A DNA stretch of 64,000 bases, from the NCBI GenBank assembly GCA_039196965.1, contig JBCCUK010000002.1, positions 124,001 to 188,000 of the forward strand, written 5' to 3'. Every line of letters begins with the position of its first letter. The stretch's first letter is position 1. This stretch comes from CALLCD01 sp039196965 (GTDB lineage: Bacteria > Pseudomonadota > Alphaproteobacteria > Caulobacterales > Hyphomonadaceae). The position numbers and the translations under genes were made by a program. Under the pieces are notes generated by a model, which saw only the letters and a program-made list of their open reading frames with translations, searched no databases and had not been told where the DNA came from. Below, one piece after another: positions 23,932 through 32,445 of this stretch.

Positions 23932-24954
23932 ATGGCAGAAGACCGGGGCGTTTTGCCCGATCAGGATATCTCGGAATTATTCAAGGCCGGAGCGATCCGA
24001 AGCCACGATCCGCTGGACGATGATCAGATACAGCCAGCGAGCCTTGATCTGCGCCTCGCCCAGGATGCCTATCGCGTGCGCGCGAGTTTTCTTCCCGGCC
24101 GCGACCGCTCGGTGGCCGATGTGCTGCAAGAGCCGGGCATCGAGATGCACAGGGTCGATCTTACCGCCGAAGGGGCGGTGCTTGAGACGGGGTGTGTTTA
24201 TCTGGTGCCGCTTCAGGAAAGCCTGAAACTGCCGGCCGGGATCTCCGCGCGGGCGAACCCGAAAAGCTCCACAGGCCGGATCGATGTGTTCACCCGTGTC
24301 GTGACCAATAAGGGCCGCGCCTTTGACGATGTTCCGGTGGGTTATTCCGGGCCGCTCTATCTGGAGATAAGTCCTCGTACATTCTCGATCCTTGCCCGGC
24401 CGGGAGACCGGCTTGCCCAGTTGAGATTGCGCCGTGGCAAGCCGGATCTGCTGACCGAGAAGACCGTCAGCGTTGATATGACCGAGACGGGAGCAAGCCC
24501 GATTGGCTGGCGTGCGAAACGCCATTCCGGCGTTGTTGATCTGCGTAAGATCAGGTCGCACGATGTTGCGGAGTATTGGGAGCCTGTCGTGCCCCATCGA
24601 GGGCGGATCGTCCTGAACCCGGACGAGTTCTACATTCTGGCGTCGCGGGAGACGGTGAAGGTTCCGCCCATGCAGGCGGCGGAAATGGCTCCGATCGCGC
24701 CGGAACTGGGCGAGTTTCGCGCCCATTATGCCGGGTTCTTCGATCCGGGATTTGGCACCAATGTGGGGGGGAGCAAGGCCGTGCTGGAGGTGCGTTCGCG
24801 GGATGTACCCTTTATCCTGGAGGATGGGCAGCCGGTGGCGAAGCTGGTCTATGAGCCCATGATCGGTAAGCCAAAAGCGCTCTATGGCAGCGTCGGAAGC
24901 AACTATCAGGGGCAGGGGCTGCAACTGTCAAAACACTTCGAGCCTGTTCAATAG
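23932..24954 (+). CDS. dcd: 2'-deoxycytidine 5'-triphosphate deaminase, two-domain form
   Basis: dCTP to dUTP deaminase for thymidylate supply. 340 residues from ATG 23932 (AAGG 9 bases before), about twice the length of E. coli Dcd. It contains two dUTPase-like beta domains: the first with QPASLDLRL and SARANPKSSTGRIDVFTRV, the second with HYAGFFDPGFG and the terminal segment YEPM. The fused form is typical of alphaproteobacteria. The longer frame from 23797 runs into the divergent metZ gene and is rejected. Confidence 0.9.
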   Translation: MAEDRGVLPDQDISELFKAGAIRSHDPLDDDQIQPASLDLRLAQDAYRVRASFLPGRDRSVADVLQEPGIEMHRVDLTAEGAVLETGCVYLVPLQESLKLPAGISARANPKSSTGRIDVFTRVVTNKGRAFDDVPVGYSGPLYLEISPRTFSILARPGDRLAQLRLRRGKPDLLTEKTVSVDMTETGASPIGWRAKRHSGVVDLRKIRSHDVAEYWEPVVPHRGRIVLNPDEFYILASRETVKVPPMQAAEMAPIAPELGEFRAHYAGFFDPGFGTNVGGSKAVLEVRSRDVPFILEDGQPVAKLVYEPMIGKPKALYGSVGSNYQGQGLQLSKHFEPVQ

Positions 24955-25023
24955 CGCTGCTTTTTCTCCCATCTCCGCTTGAAGCGAGGAGAATGCCGGA
25001 GTATCTGGAGCGATCCGAGAAGG

Positions 25024-25100
25024 GCCGCCTTAGCTCAGTTGGTTAGAGCGCTAGATTGTGGATCTAGAGGTCGGTGGTTCGAGACCACCAGGCGGTACCA
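25024..25100 (+). tRNA. tRNA-His (anticodon GTG), CCA encoded
   Basis: A 77-base cloverleaf. Acceptor GCCGCCT pairs with AGGCGGT (first pair G-U). The D arm is in AGCTCAGTTGGTTAGAGC. The anticodon loop TTGTGGA has GTG at 25058-25060 on stem CTAGA/TCTAG. The T arm is GGTGG-TTCGAGA-CCACC, followed by A and encoded CCA. The discriminator is A73 rather than the C73 usual for tRNA-His, a known alphaproteobacterial trait; the base before position 1 is G in the DNA. Confidence 0.97.
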
Positions 25101-25515
25101 GATTTTTTAAAGACTTTAGTATGGTAGTCGGCGGCATTTAGTCCGCTCATGCTTGTAAATCTGACGGCCACTCACTAGCTGAAGTCAGAAGCTTTCCAGA
25201 CAAAATCAACGGCTTTGACCGCATTGGACAAATATGCTGGATCAGAAGGCGTATACATCTCAGCGGTTGGACGCCCAAGCTGCTTGCGGCCCGGCCATCC
25301 AGCCACTCCTACGATAAGTAAGTTGACGAGCTCGATGTTTGGATACGGAGCAGTGTGAAAAGCGCCCTCATCCCATCTATTGTTAGCGGGTCGTTCTTCG
25401 TGAGGCATGGCCGGCGAAAACCCAACCAATTATCGATTACCGAAAATCAACTGAATAGATGCTTGGATTGGAAAATCCTACTGCTGAACACGGAAGCAGA
25501 ATTTGCATAGAATTG
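25101..25515. other. 415-base gap between tRNA-His and xerD
   Basis: It holds a T-rich run right after the tRNA (ATTTTTTAAAG) and one weak minus-strand frame, 25175-25408 (ATG start, 77 residues). That frame includes IELVNLLIVGVAGWPGRKQ but has no ribosome site and no family I recognise. No second copy of the tRNA 3' end, no integrase other than the housekeeping xerD, and no repeats were seen. Confidence 0.5.
25175..25408 (-). CDS. Doubtful small hypothetical protein
   Basis: A 77-residue frame (MPHEERPANNRWDE... to WKASDFS) in the gap between tRNA-His and xerD. There is no recognisable Shine-Dalgarno sequence and no motif. The region is less GC-rich than its neighbours. It could be a remnant of a larger gene or chance; I list it only because nothing else occupies the gap. 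Confidence 0.2.
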   Translation of the reverse strand: MPHEERPANNRWDEGAFHTAPYPNIELVNLLIVGVAGWPGRKQLGRPTAEMYTPSDPAYLSNAVKAVDFVWKASDFS

Positions 25516-26469
25516 TTAGAAGTGCTCCTTTAATGCTTTGCTGGAATTGGAATTATAGAGGGTTTGGAGCGGGTGAGCTGTCTCCAGCAATTCGGCCAAT
25601 TCGTCGATCAGCACGTGAGTATAGATCTGGGTTGTTGAGATGTCGGCGTGGCCAAGCAATGTCTGTACGCTTCTTAGGTCTGCGCCGCCTTGTAGTAGGT
25701 GCGTCGCATAGGCATGGCGCAGAGCGTGGGGGTAAACCCGCGCCGGATCCAGTTCTGCCTTAACCGCCAGATCTGATAGCATCTGGCCGAGCCGCCGACG
25801 CGTAAGATGTCCCTCTTTTCCGCGCGACGGAAAAACGTAAGGCTTTGCCCGCTCCTGCGCCTGGTGAGTTTTTGGTAGCGTCTCTTCCCGCACCTCCAGC
25901 CAGGCAGAAAGCGCGTCAAGCGCCGGTGCGCCGAGGGGGCAGAGCCGTTCCTTGCCGCCTTTGCCGCGTACGATGATATCGCTCGTCTGCCAGCGATTTC
26001 CTTTTCGTCGCGGGAGTTCGCCAAGCTTCAAGGAGACGAGTTCGGACACGCGGAGCCCCGCTCCGTAGAGACATTCCAAGAGGCAGATTAGACGTGTATC
26101 GTTCCCGCAGGCCGTGATCAGCCGGGTTACATCATCGCGAGACAGCACATCCGGCACATCTCGCCGCGATGTCGGCCCATCGAGTTGCGATGTCGGATTG
26201 TCCTTGCGGTCATCTTCTTCGAACAGAAACCGGAAAAATTGCTTTACCGCCGACAACCTCCGCGCGGCTGTGGCGGGGGCGAGCCCCCTGGCGGCGAGAT
26301 CCCGCATCCATCTCACAAGGTCGTTCGCCTGTGCGGTTGCGAGATTGCCGCCGAGATATTCCGATGCGTCCAGAAGATCCCGCGCATAGGCATCTAGCGT
26401 GTTTTGCGCTGCTCCCCGCTCAGCTGAGAGCATTTCAAGAAAGGCTTCTATCCGTGTCTTATCGGTCAT
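25516..26469 (-). CDS. xerD: Site-specific tyrosine recombinase XerD
   Basis: Chromosome-dimer resolution recombinase acting with XerC and FtsK at dif. 317 residues. The N-terminal SAM-like domain covers 1-90. The catalytic set is complete: R140 (GAGLRVSEL), K170 (RGKGGKERLCPLG), H248 and R251 (HALRHAYATHLLQGG), H274 (LLGHADISTTQIYTH) and nucleophile Y283. The position beside aroK/aroB is the normal alphaproteobacterial location, which argues for the housekeeping enzyme rather than a phage integrase despite the nearby tRNA. The C-terminal tail (LYNSNSSKALKEHF) is slightly longer than usual. Confidence 0.93.
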   Translation of the reverse strand: MTDKTRIEAFLEMLSAERGAAQNTLDAYARDLLDASEYLGGNLATAQANDLVRWMRDLAARGLAPATAARRLSAVKQFFRFLFEEDDRKDNPTSQLDGPTSRRDVPDVLSRDDVTRLITACGNDTRLICLLECLYGAGLRVSELVSLKLGELPRRKGNRWQTSDIIVRGKGGKERLCPLGAPALDALSAWLEVREETLPKTHQAQERAKPYVFPSRGKEGHLTRRRLGQMLSDLAVKAELDPARVYPHALRHAYATHLLQGGADLRSVQTLLGHADISTTQIYTHVLIDELAELLETAHPLQTLYNSNSSKALKEHF

Positions 26470-26511
26470 CGGTGCGAAGCATAGTCGCCTGACCTTAACA
26501 AGCTATGGAGC

Positions 26512-28113
26512 TTACAGCTCGCGCTTCCAGAACCCGGTGCTTTCGAGCGCTAGCTGGCGGGCGGCATCCTCTGCGCCAATCTCGATCAGCGCTTCCAGTA
26601 TCTGCGCCATATCGGCAGAGCGCACATTGGAGGGATCGCCGGAGGTGAGTTTCAGGGTCTGGAGGATAAGCTCGGCCCCGGCACCATCTGTCGCTGCACC
26701 GTTCATGGCCCTGAGCAGCATGGGAAAGACTGGTTCTCCATCCTCTGTCGGATCGGACGTCAAAGCTCCCCTTGCTTCCGGTCCAAGGGGCAGATCAAGG
26801 GCGCTCCAGAGCACGAAAAGCCGGCGCATGGCTGACCGTTTCGCGGGCTGGTCAGCCGCCGATATAAGCGCCGCTGTCACAGACCGGTCTTCATCATCAA
26901 AGCGGCCAACCAGTTGCAGCAGCCCAAGCATCCAGGCGCGCTCGAATGCTGATGTATCCTCTGCCTCCACTGTAGTATTTTCGAGCGCGGAAACCCATTC
27001 TTCCGTGCCGCCCCAATCATCTGCCGCAAGGTTCGCCCGCGCGAAGGCAATGCCATAATTCGTTGTAACGGCTGATTTCGGCAGGGCGTTGATGTCTTCG
27101 TTGAGAAGGCGGGAGACAGCATGAAACCGCGCTATGTTTCCTTCGGCGACACCTATCGCGGCGCTCAGCATACGCGCTTTGGTGTCGATGGTTTCTTCCC
27201 CCGTCCAATTGGCGGCGATGGCCAGCTCTACCGGTGTGCGCGGCTCAAAATCTTCTAATTCAAGCAGCGCCTCATAGGCCTCACGGTGCTGAAGACCATC
27301 AATCAGTCCCGCTTCGGCAGCAATTCCGGCAGCTTGCACACGCAAATCCGCCTGCAGGTCTGGATTGGTGGCAATTGCGGCAGCGAGATCGGCGCGGGAT
27401 GTGGCAATTCCGTCTGTAGGGACAGGCAGTCCTGCTTTTGCCGATAGCGTTAGTGCAATGCCGGAATCGTAGCGCGCTGGTGGCAAGGTTGGCGCCACGC
27501 CGATTGCGGCGAACACCGCCTCATAGAACCACGGGTCTTCAACGCCCTCTGATATTGCGAGTTCAAGCGAGAGTTCGGCGGCTTGCGCATTGTCATCAAG
27601 CGCGAAGCAAACGGCCCGCAGTTTCGCCCAGAACGCGCCGGCGCGGGCATCGCTTTCGCTGGCGGCGCAGGCACTTTCCACATTGTCGAGGCCGAGCAAC
27701 AGGTCGATTGCGGTCTCTTCCGGCTCCATATCGCCGATCGGTTCGCTTACTAGGGGAAAAATCTGTGAAGCGCTCTCCGCTTCGCCGAGCTCCAGCATGA
27801 TCCGTGCACGCTCTGCGAGTAATTTGCCGCTTTTCTCCCCGATTGGAGCCTCCCCAGCTGAGAAAACCAGCTGTTGGAGGAGTGTTCTTTCGCCAGGAGA
27901 GAGATTGCGCGTGCGGGTTCGCCGCATCAGCGCCAGCAGAGTGTTAGTCTCGGATGCAGACCAGACGCTCTCGCCAAGTCTTGGCTCATCTTCACCGAGG
28001 AATTCCACTGCCCAAGGGTCGACATCATCGAGCCCCGATGCCTCGACCTGCCCATAGGCTGTAGCTGCGAGGAATAGCGCCAGGCCGCTGGTGAAAAAAG
28101 TTCTAGAACACAT
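26512..28113 (-). CDS. Exported helical-repeat protein of unknown function
   Basis: 533 residues from ATG 28113 (CAGGAAA upstream); the N-terminal MCSRTFFTSGLALFLAATAYG is a signal peptide. The rest is acidic and almost wholly alpha-helical with Ala/Leu/Glu-rich pairs (for example ERARIMLELGEAESASQIF and EALIEIGAEDAARQLALES), consistent with degenerate tetratricopeptide-like repeats. I do not recognise a named family beyond a similar gene often lying between xerD and aroK in related bacteria. The preceding small membrane-protein gene overlaps its start by 11 bases, so the two are probably co-expressed in the envelope. Confidence 0.7.
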   Translation of the reverse strand: MCSRTFFTSGLALFLAATAYGQVEASGLDDVDPWAVEFLGEDEPRLGESVWSASETNTLLALMRRTRTRNLSPGERTLLQQLVFSAGEAPIGEKSGKLLAERARIMLELGEAESASQIFPLVSEPIGDMEPEETAIDLLLGLDNVESACAASESDARAGAFWAKLRAVCFALDDNAQAAELSLELAISEGVEDPWFYEAVFAAIGVAPTLPPARYDSGIALTLSAKAGLPVPTDGIATSRADLAAAIATNPDLQADLRVQAAGIAAEAGLIDGLQHREAYEALLELEDFEPRTPVELAIAANWTGEETIDTKARMLSAAIGVAEGNIARFHAVSRLLNEDINALPKSAVTTNYGIAFARANLAADDWGGTEEWVSALENTTVEAEDTSAFERAWMLGLLQLVGRFDDEDRSVTAALISAADQPAKRSAMRRLFVLWSALDLPLGPEARGALTSDPTEDGEPVFPMLLRAMNGAATDGAGAELILQTLKLTSGDPSNVRSADMAQILEALIEIGAEDAARQLALESTGFWKREL

Positions 28114-28237
28114 TTTCGATTTCCTGACGGATTTCACCCGGTTCGGGCTTGCCCTCGGTCGCTTTTCCGGCCAGCCAGACGCCAATTCCAAGCAAAATCA
28201 ACACCAGAGCTCCGATAATTATCAACCATTTGCGCAT
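28103..28237 (-). CDS. 44-residue single-pass membrane protein
   Basis: ATG at 28237 follows GGAG with 8 bases spacing. The peptide starts MRKWLIIIGALVLILLG, a positively charged start and one hydrophobic helix, continues IGVWLAGKATEGKPEPGEI and ends in an acidic tail RQEIENVF. The TAG stop overlaps the start of the helical-repeat exported protein (ATGTGTTCTAG), indicating translational coupling. Predicted orientation puts the C-terminal acidic tail in the periplasm. No family is recognised; a role in anchoring or assisting the downstream protein is only a guess. Confidence 0.65.
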   Translation of the reverse strand: MRKWLIIIGALVLILLGIGVWLAGKATEGKPEPGEIRQEIENVF

Positions 28238-28320
28238 ACGAACGTCTCCTTTGGGCGTGCTCGACATTGCAGCGTCGCATAACCACGTATAAAAACGTCA
28301 TTAGGGAGCCTCAAGGATCA

Positions 28321-28893
28321 ATGGCCGCAGACACAGAATTGAGTGATGCATCGAGGTCGAGCAGTGCGCCCTATGAAACCAGAACAATTGCGCTGGTCGG
28401 CTTAATGGGTGCAGGCAAATCGACTGTCGGTCGCCGCCTTGCCGAGGTGATGGGCCGGGAGTTTTGTGACAGCGACGATGAAATCGAAAAAGCGGCTGGC
28501 CTATCCATAGCGGATATTTTCACCCTTCATGGCGAAGCCGAGTTTCGTAGGGGGGAAAAGCGCGTGATGGAAAGGCTTCTCGGCGAAACGCCTCATGTGC
28601 TGGCCACGGGCGGCGGCGCATATCTCGATCCCGACACACGCGCACTGCTGCGCAAGAACGCCATTACAGTTTGGCTGAATGCGGATCTCGAAACCCTGTG
28701 GGAGCGCGTTTCTCGCCGCAATCACCGGCCATTGCTACGCCAGCCCAATCCGCGCAGCATTCTCGCGCAGTTGCTGGAAGAACGGGCTCCCATTTATTCA
28801 AAGGCGGATCTTGTTGTCGAAAGTGAGGATGGGCCGCATTCGCGGACGGTCAATCGCATACTTGCTGCTGTGAAAGGGTGGCAACCGGAATGA
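28321..28893 (+). CDS. aroK: Shikimate kinase AroK
   Basis: ATP-dependent 3-phosphorylation of shikimate in chorismate synthesis; 190 residues from ATG 28321 with AAGGA 5 bases upstream (an in-frame ATG at 28267 lacks one). Walker A is GLMGAGKSTVG. Shikimate-binding residues are in DSDDEIEKAAG and ATGGGAYLDP, and the lid Arg region is NHRPLLRQPN. It is the first gene of aroK-aroB-corC, with an ATGA overlap to aroB, and is divergent from the small membrane-protein gene. Confidence 0.95.
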   Translation: MAADTELSDASRSSSAPYETRTIALVGLMGAGKSTVGRRLAEVMGREFCDSDDEIEKAAGLSIADIFTLHGEAEFRRGEKRVMERLLGETPHVLATGGGAYLDPDTRALLRKNAITVWLNADLETLWERVSRRNHRPLLRQPNPRSILAQLLEERAPIYSKADLVVESEDGPHSRTVNRILAAVKGWQPE

Positions 28894-30017
28894 CATCTGC
28901 TGATGAACGAAGGCGCGTGCGGGTCGATCTGGGAGCCCGCAGTTACAACATAGACATAGGCTCAGGACTGCTCGCTGACGCCGGCAAGCTTATCGCGCCT
29001 TTTGCGAACCGGCCGAGGGCATTTGTCGTCACCGATGAAACCGTGGCGAAACTCTATCTCCAACCGCTAAAAGCTGCCTTGGGGCAGGCCGGCCTGACGG
29101 TTCATGCATTCGAGCTGCCCGGCGGCGAAAGCTCCAAGTCTTTTGCTAGTCTTGAGAAAGTACTGCTCTGGCTTCTGGAGGCCGGTGCCGGTCGCGATGA
29201 CCTCTTGATCGCCTTTGGAGGCGGGGTCGTCGGTGACCTTGCCGGACTTGCCGCCTCGCTCATGAAGCGGGGCATGACGCTTGTTCAGGTTCCGACGACA
29301 CTTCTCGCTCAGGTTGATAGTTCCGTCGGCGGCAAGACTGCGGTGAATACCGCCCAGGGCAAAAACTTGGTCGGCACATTCTATCAGCCGCGCCTCGTCA
29401 TTGCCGATACTGATATCCTGAAATCGCTTCCGGAGCGGGAAAAGCGCGCGGGCTATGCGGAGATCGTGAAGTACGGTCTGATCGACGATGCGCCATTCTT
29501 CGACCATCTGGAGCAGGCAGGTGACCGCGTGATCGCCCTCGAGCCGGATGCTATTTCGGACGCAGTGGCTCGCTCATGCGAAGCCAAGGCGCGCATTGTC
29601 GCCCAGGATGAGCGGGAGGGCGGCGTCCGCGCGCTTCTGAACCTAGGCCATACATTCGGCCATGCCTTTGAAGCGGCCAACGGATATGGTCCTGAACTCC
29701 TCCATGGCGAGGCCGTCGGCATCGGCATGTCTCTCGCTCTTCGATATTCGGCGCGTCAGGGTTTGATGTCCGTCAAGGACGCTGAGCGTGCAACATCAGT
29801 GATCGACGCCTCGGGGCTGAAATCGCGCATGGGGGACTTGAGCGGCGGCCCGTATCGCCCTGCGGAACTCGTCACCCATATGAAGCAGGACAAGAAGGTG
29901 CGGGGAAATCGTGTCCCGCTCATTCTGGCCCGGGGCATCGGCCGATCCTTTATCCATCCCGATGCAGACCTCGCCGATGTCGAGGCGTTTCTTGAGGAGG
30001 AAGCGGCAACAGCATGA
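28890..30017 (+). CDS. aroB: 3-dehydroquinate synthase AroB
   Basis: NAD- and zinc-dependent cyclisation of DAHP to 3-dehydroquinate. 375 residues from the ATG that overlaps the aroK stop (ATGA at 28890); ATG 28878 in frame is an alternative. NAD-binding segments GGGVVGDLAGLAAS and PTTLLAQVDSSVGGKTAVN are clear. The metal ligands lie in GYAEIVKYG (E), NLGHTFGHAFE (H, H) and the LLHGEAVGIGM region (H). It feeds the same pathway as AroK; the next gene also starts by ATGA overlap. Confidence 0.95.
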   Translation: MTSADERRRVRVDLGARSYNIDIGSGLLADAGKLIAPFANRPRAFVVTDETVAKLYLQPLKAALGQAGLTVHAFELPGGESSKSFASLEKVLLWLLEAGAGRDDLLIAFGGGVVGDLAGLAASLMKRGMTLVQVPTTLLAQVDSSVGGKTAVNTAQGKNLVGTFYQPRLVIADTDILKSLPEREKRAGYAEIVKYGLIDDAPFFDHLEQAGDRVIALEPDAISDAVARSCEAKARIVAQDEREGGVRALLNLGHTFGHAFEAANGYGPELLHGEAVGIGMSLALRYSARQGLMSVKDAERATSVIDASGLKSRMGDLSGGPYRPAELVTHMKQDKKVRGNRVPLILARGIGRSFIHPDADLADVEAFLEEEAATA

Positions 30018-31294
30018 TCGCTGGAACAATCATCGCCATTGTATTTCTACTGGCACTCTCCGGATTTTTTTCAGGCTCGGAAACGGCGTTAACGGCAGCG
30101 TCGCGCGCGCGCATTCACAAGCTTGAAGAAGATGGGGATATGCGGGCGGCTCGGGTGAACCGTCTCATTGCGGACCCTGAAAGTCTGATCGGAACAATCC
30201 TGCTCGGCAATAACCTCGTCAATATCCTCGCTACGGCCCTTGCCACCGCCTTGTTCACGACCCTCTTCGGGTCGGGCGGCGTTGCCATCGCGACAGGCGT
30301 AATGACCATTCTCGTGCTCGTCTTCGCGGAAGTTTTGCCAAAGACCTATGCCATCACCCGGCCCGATGCGATGGCTATGTCAGTATCGCGGCCGATAGGA
30401 TTGCTGGTGGCTGCACTGAGCTGGCTGGTGGCCGTCATTCAGGCTGTCGTCACTGCAACGCTCCGCATCATCGGCGTGAAGACGGAAGCAGATGGCCCGA
30501 CGGCGGATGAGGAGATTCGCGGTGCCATTTCGCTGCACGCATCAGAAGGCGCTGTGGACGAGGCTGACCGCCATCGCCTGATTGGAGCGCTTGATCTGAA
30601 AGATCTCGCCGTCTCCGAGGTGATGATCCACCGCAAAAGCATAAACATGTTGAATGCCGACCAGCCGATAGAGGACCTCGTTCTAAAGGCGCTCTCCAGT
30701 GCACATACGCGGTTGCCGCTTTATCGCGGTGAGCGCGAGGAGATTGTCGGCGTGCTCCACGCCAAGGATCTGCTTCGCGCCGTCGTGCCTTTAAAGGGCG
30801 ATCTTGACACGCTTGATCTGGAAAGTCTCCTCCGCGAGCCTTGGTTTGTCCCGGAGACGACGCCGCTCCTTGATCAGCTCGATGCGTTCATGGCAAGGCG
30901 CAGCCACTTCGCTTTGGTGATCGATGAGTATGGCGCGCTGCAGGGGCTCGTGACCCTTGAGGACATTCTCGAGGAAATCGTCGGTGATATTCGCGATGAG
31001 CATGATGTATTTGTTGAGGGCGTGCGCCCGCAAACCGATGGTTCGGCAAATGTCGATGGCTGGGTGACGATCCGCGATCTCAATCGCGCCCTTGGATGGT
31101 CGTTGCCCGATGAAGAGGCGGTTACTGTGGCGGGGCTAGTGATCCGCGAGGCTCAGGCCATCCCCGAGCCTGGTCAGCGCTTCTCATTCTTTGGTTATCG
31201 GTTCGACATCCTCCGTCGCAACCGCAATCAGATAACCGGGCTCCGTGTTCGGGCCGAGGCGGACTATGTTCCTGCGGAGTCTGGCCAGGGCTAG
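30014..31294 (+). CDS. CNNM/CorC (HlyC/CorC) family transporter-like protein
   Basis: 426 residues: an N-terminal DUF21 membrane domain (about 1-190, GFFSGSETALTAASRARIHKL), a CBS pair (about 205-330, SEVMIHRKSINML and FALVIDEYGALQGLVTLEDILEEIVGDI) and a C-terminal CorC_HlyC domain (GWVTIRDLNRALGW). Relatives are Na+/Mg2+ exchangers or Mg2+/Co2+ efflux modulators. It overlaps aroB by 4 bases and completes the aroK-aroB unit, a common alphaproteobacterial arrangement with no obvious metabolic link. Together with mgtE it adds a second magnesium-handling protein in the window. Confidence 0.9.
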   Translation: MIAGTIIAIVFLLALSGFFSGSETALTAASRARIHKLEEDGDMRAARVNRLIADPESLIGTILLGNNLVNILATALATALFTTLFGSGGVAIATGVMTILVLVFAEVLPKTYAITRPDAMAMSVSRPIGLLVAALSWLVAVIQAVVTATLRIIGVKTEADGPTADEEIRGAISLHASEGAVDEADRHRLIGALDLKDLAVSEVMIHRKSINMLNADQPIEDLVLKALSSAHTRLPLYRGEREEIVGVLHAKDLLRAVVPLKGDLDTLDLESLLREPWFVPETTPLLDQLDAFMARRSHFALVIDEYGALQGLVTLEDILEEIVGDIRDEHDVFVEGVRPQTDGSANVDGWVTIRDLNRALGWSLPDEEAVTVAGLVIREAQAIPEPGQRFSFFGYRFDILRRNRNQITGLRVRAEADYVPAESGQG

Positions 31295-31366
31295 AACATT
31301 GCATTCATTTCATATTCAATTCGGATGGCTGATGATCCTTGTCAGCTCATTCGAAAGGCCGCTTGC

Positions 31367-32440
31367 ATGGCAGCACTGAAATCCAGCCTGACTTTTGCCG
31401 TAAGTACACTAGCGCTTTCGGCCTGCGTAACACCGGGCATAGACTACACGGCTGAAGTCGCGCCGGGAAATCCTGAAGCGGCTTCGTATCGCTCCGTCGC
31501 TGTTGATCGCTTTCAGGGACCTTTAGGCGATTGGTATGCGGGTGAGTTTCAAGCGATGCTGCAATCGGCTGCGTTCAATGGCGCACCGTGGTTTCAGGTT
31601 GGGCTATTTTCCGGACAGTCGAATGTCGACGGCGTCTATGACGGATCATTGGATGTTGGATACCCTTACGTCGCCGAGCGCTATTATACCGACTCCCAAT
31701 GCGTGAAACGCGAAGAGATCGACGGCAAGAAAAAGTGCGTGAAGAAGGTCGATGTCGAATATGTCTGTCTTAAGTATTCGGTCGATGTAGCGGTGCGCCC
31801 GCGCCTCATCGATAAAAAGGACGGCATACTTATTCATCGGGCGGAGTATCTGGGGTCAGACAGTGAAGAAGAGTGTTTCGAGACGGGATTTGTCCAGTAT
31901 CGCATCCGCAGGGGGCCGGGCGATCCGGGCAAGGGAAAGTACCGGTTCGCCTATGAAGACTATGGAGCTCCAGGGTACAGTCTCGGTGCGGATTATATCA
32001 TAGATCGCATCACGGCCTCCGCACTTCGCCAGACGATCTGGCAAGCTCGCCGGGATATTGCACCGTTCAATCAGGATGTTCGCGCGACAATCCAGACCGA
32101 GGCTCAGAACTACGAGGTTGCTGCCGATCCGCGCTTTGAGGCGGCTGTGAACGCTGTTCGCAATAATGATCCGGGTACGGCCTGTGGCCTCTTCACATCC
32201 CTTGCTGCCCAGTACCCTAAAGCGCCCTCCGTCCTGCATAATCTTGGAGCGTGCGCCGAAGCCCTCGGCGACAAGGACCGGGCCCAAAGCCTTTATGCTG
32301 AGGCCGCTGAAGGGGTCCGCGCCCTGGGTCTTGAGCCTACAGATCGGATGAAGAACGCGCTTTCCCGGATTTCAGATTTGAAAACCGATGCGGTTGTCCT
32401 CGACCAACTGATACCAGACCAAAGGCCGCCGGGGAGCTGA
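31367..32440 (+). CDS. Lipoprotein with cysteine-rich middle and C-terminal repeat domain
   Basis: 357 residues from ATG 31367 (GAAAGG 9 bases upstream). The signal peptide ends STLALSAC, lipidated C20. The middle contains a Cys-spaced Lys/Glu stretch (DSQCVKREEIDGKKKCVKK, then EYVCLKYS, later EEECFETG), suggesting disulfides. The last 100 residues look like one or two tetratricopeptide repeats (ACGLFTSLAAQYPKAPSVL, NLGACAEALGDKDRAQSLYAEA). The first part (SVAVDRFQGPLGDWYAGEFQ) recalls CsgG-type lipoproteins that assemble envelope structures, but this likeness is weak. No partner gene is adjacent. Confidence 0.65.
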   Translation: MAALKSSLTFAVSTLALSACVTPGIDYTAEVAPGNPEAASYRSVAVDRFQGPLGDWYAGEFQAMLQSAAFNGAPWFQVGLFSGQSNVDGVYDGSLDVGYPYVAERYYTDSQCVKREEIDGKKKCVKKVDVEYVCLKYSVDVAVRPRLIDKKDGILIHRAEYLGSDSEEECFETGFVQYRIRRGPGDPGKGKYRFAYEDYGAPGYSLGADYIIDRITASALRQTIWQARRDIAPFNQDVRATIQTEAQNYEVAADPRFEAAVNAVRNNDPGTACGLFTSLAAQYPKAPSVLHNLGACAEALGDKDRAQSLYAEAAEGVRALGLEPTDRMKNALSRISDLKTDAVVLDQLIPDQRPPGS

Positions 32441-32445
32441 TACGG

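Noticed and set aside
23977..24924. 315-codon minus-strand frame opposite dcd
   Set aside because: Antisense to a clear two-domain dCTP deaminase; no supporting features.
25024..26469. Prophage or genomic island integrated at tRNA-His with the tyrosine recombinase as its integrase
   Set aside because: The recombinase is a full XerD in its normal place by aroK-aroB, no tRNA 3'-end duplication is visible and the gap is only 415 bases.
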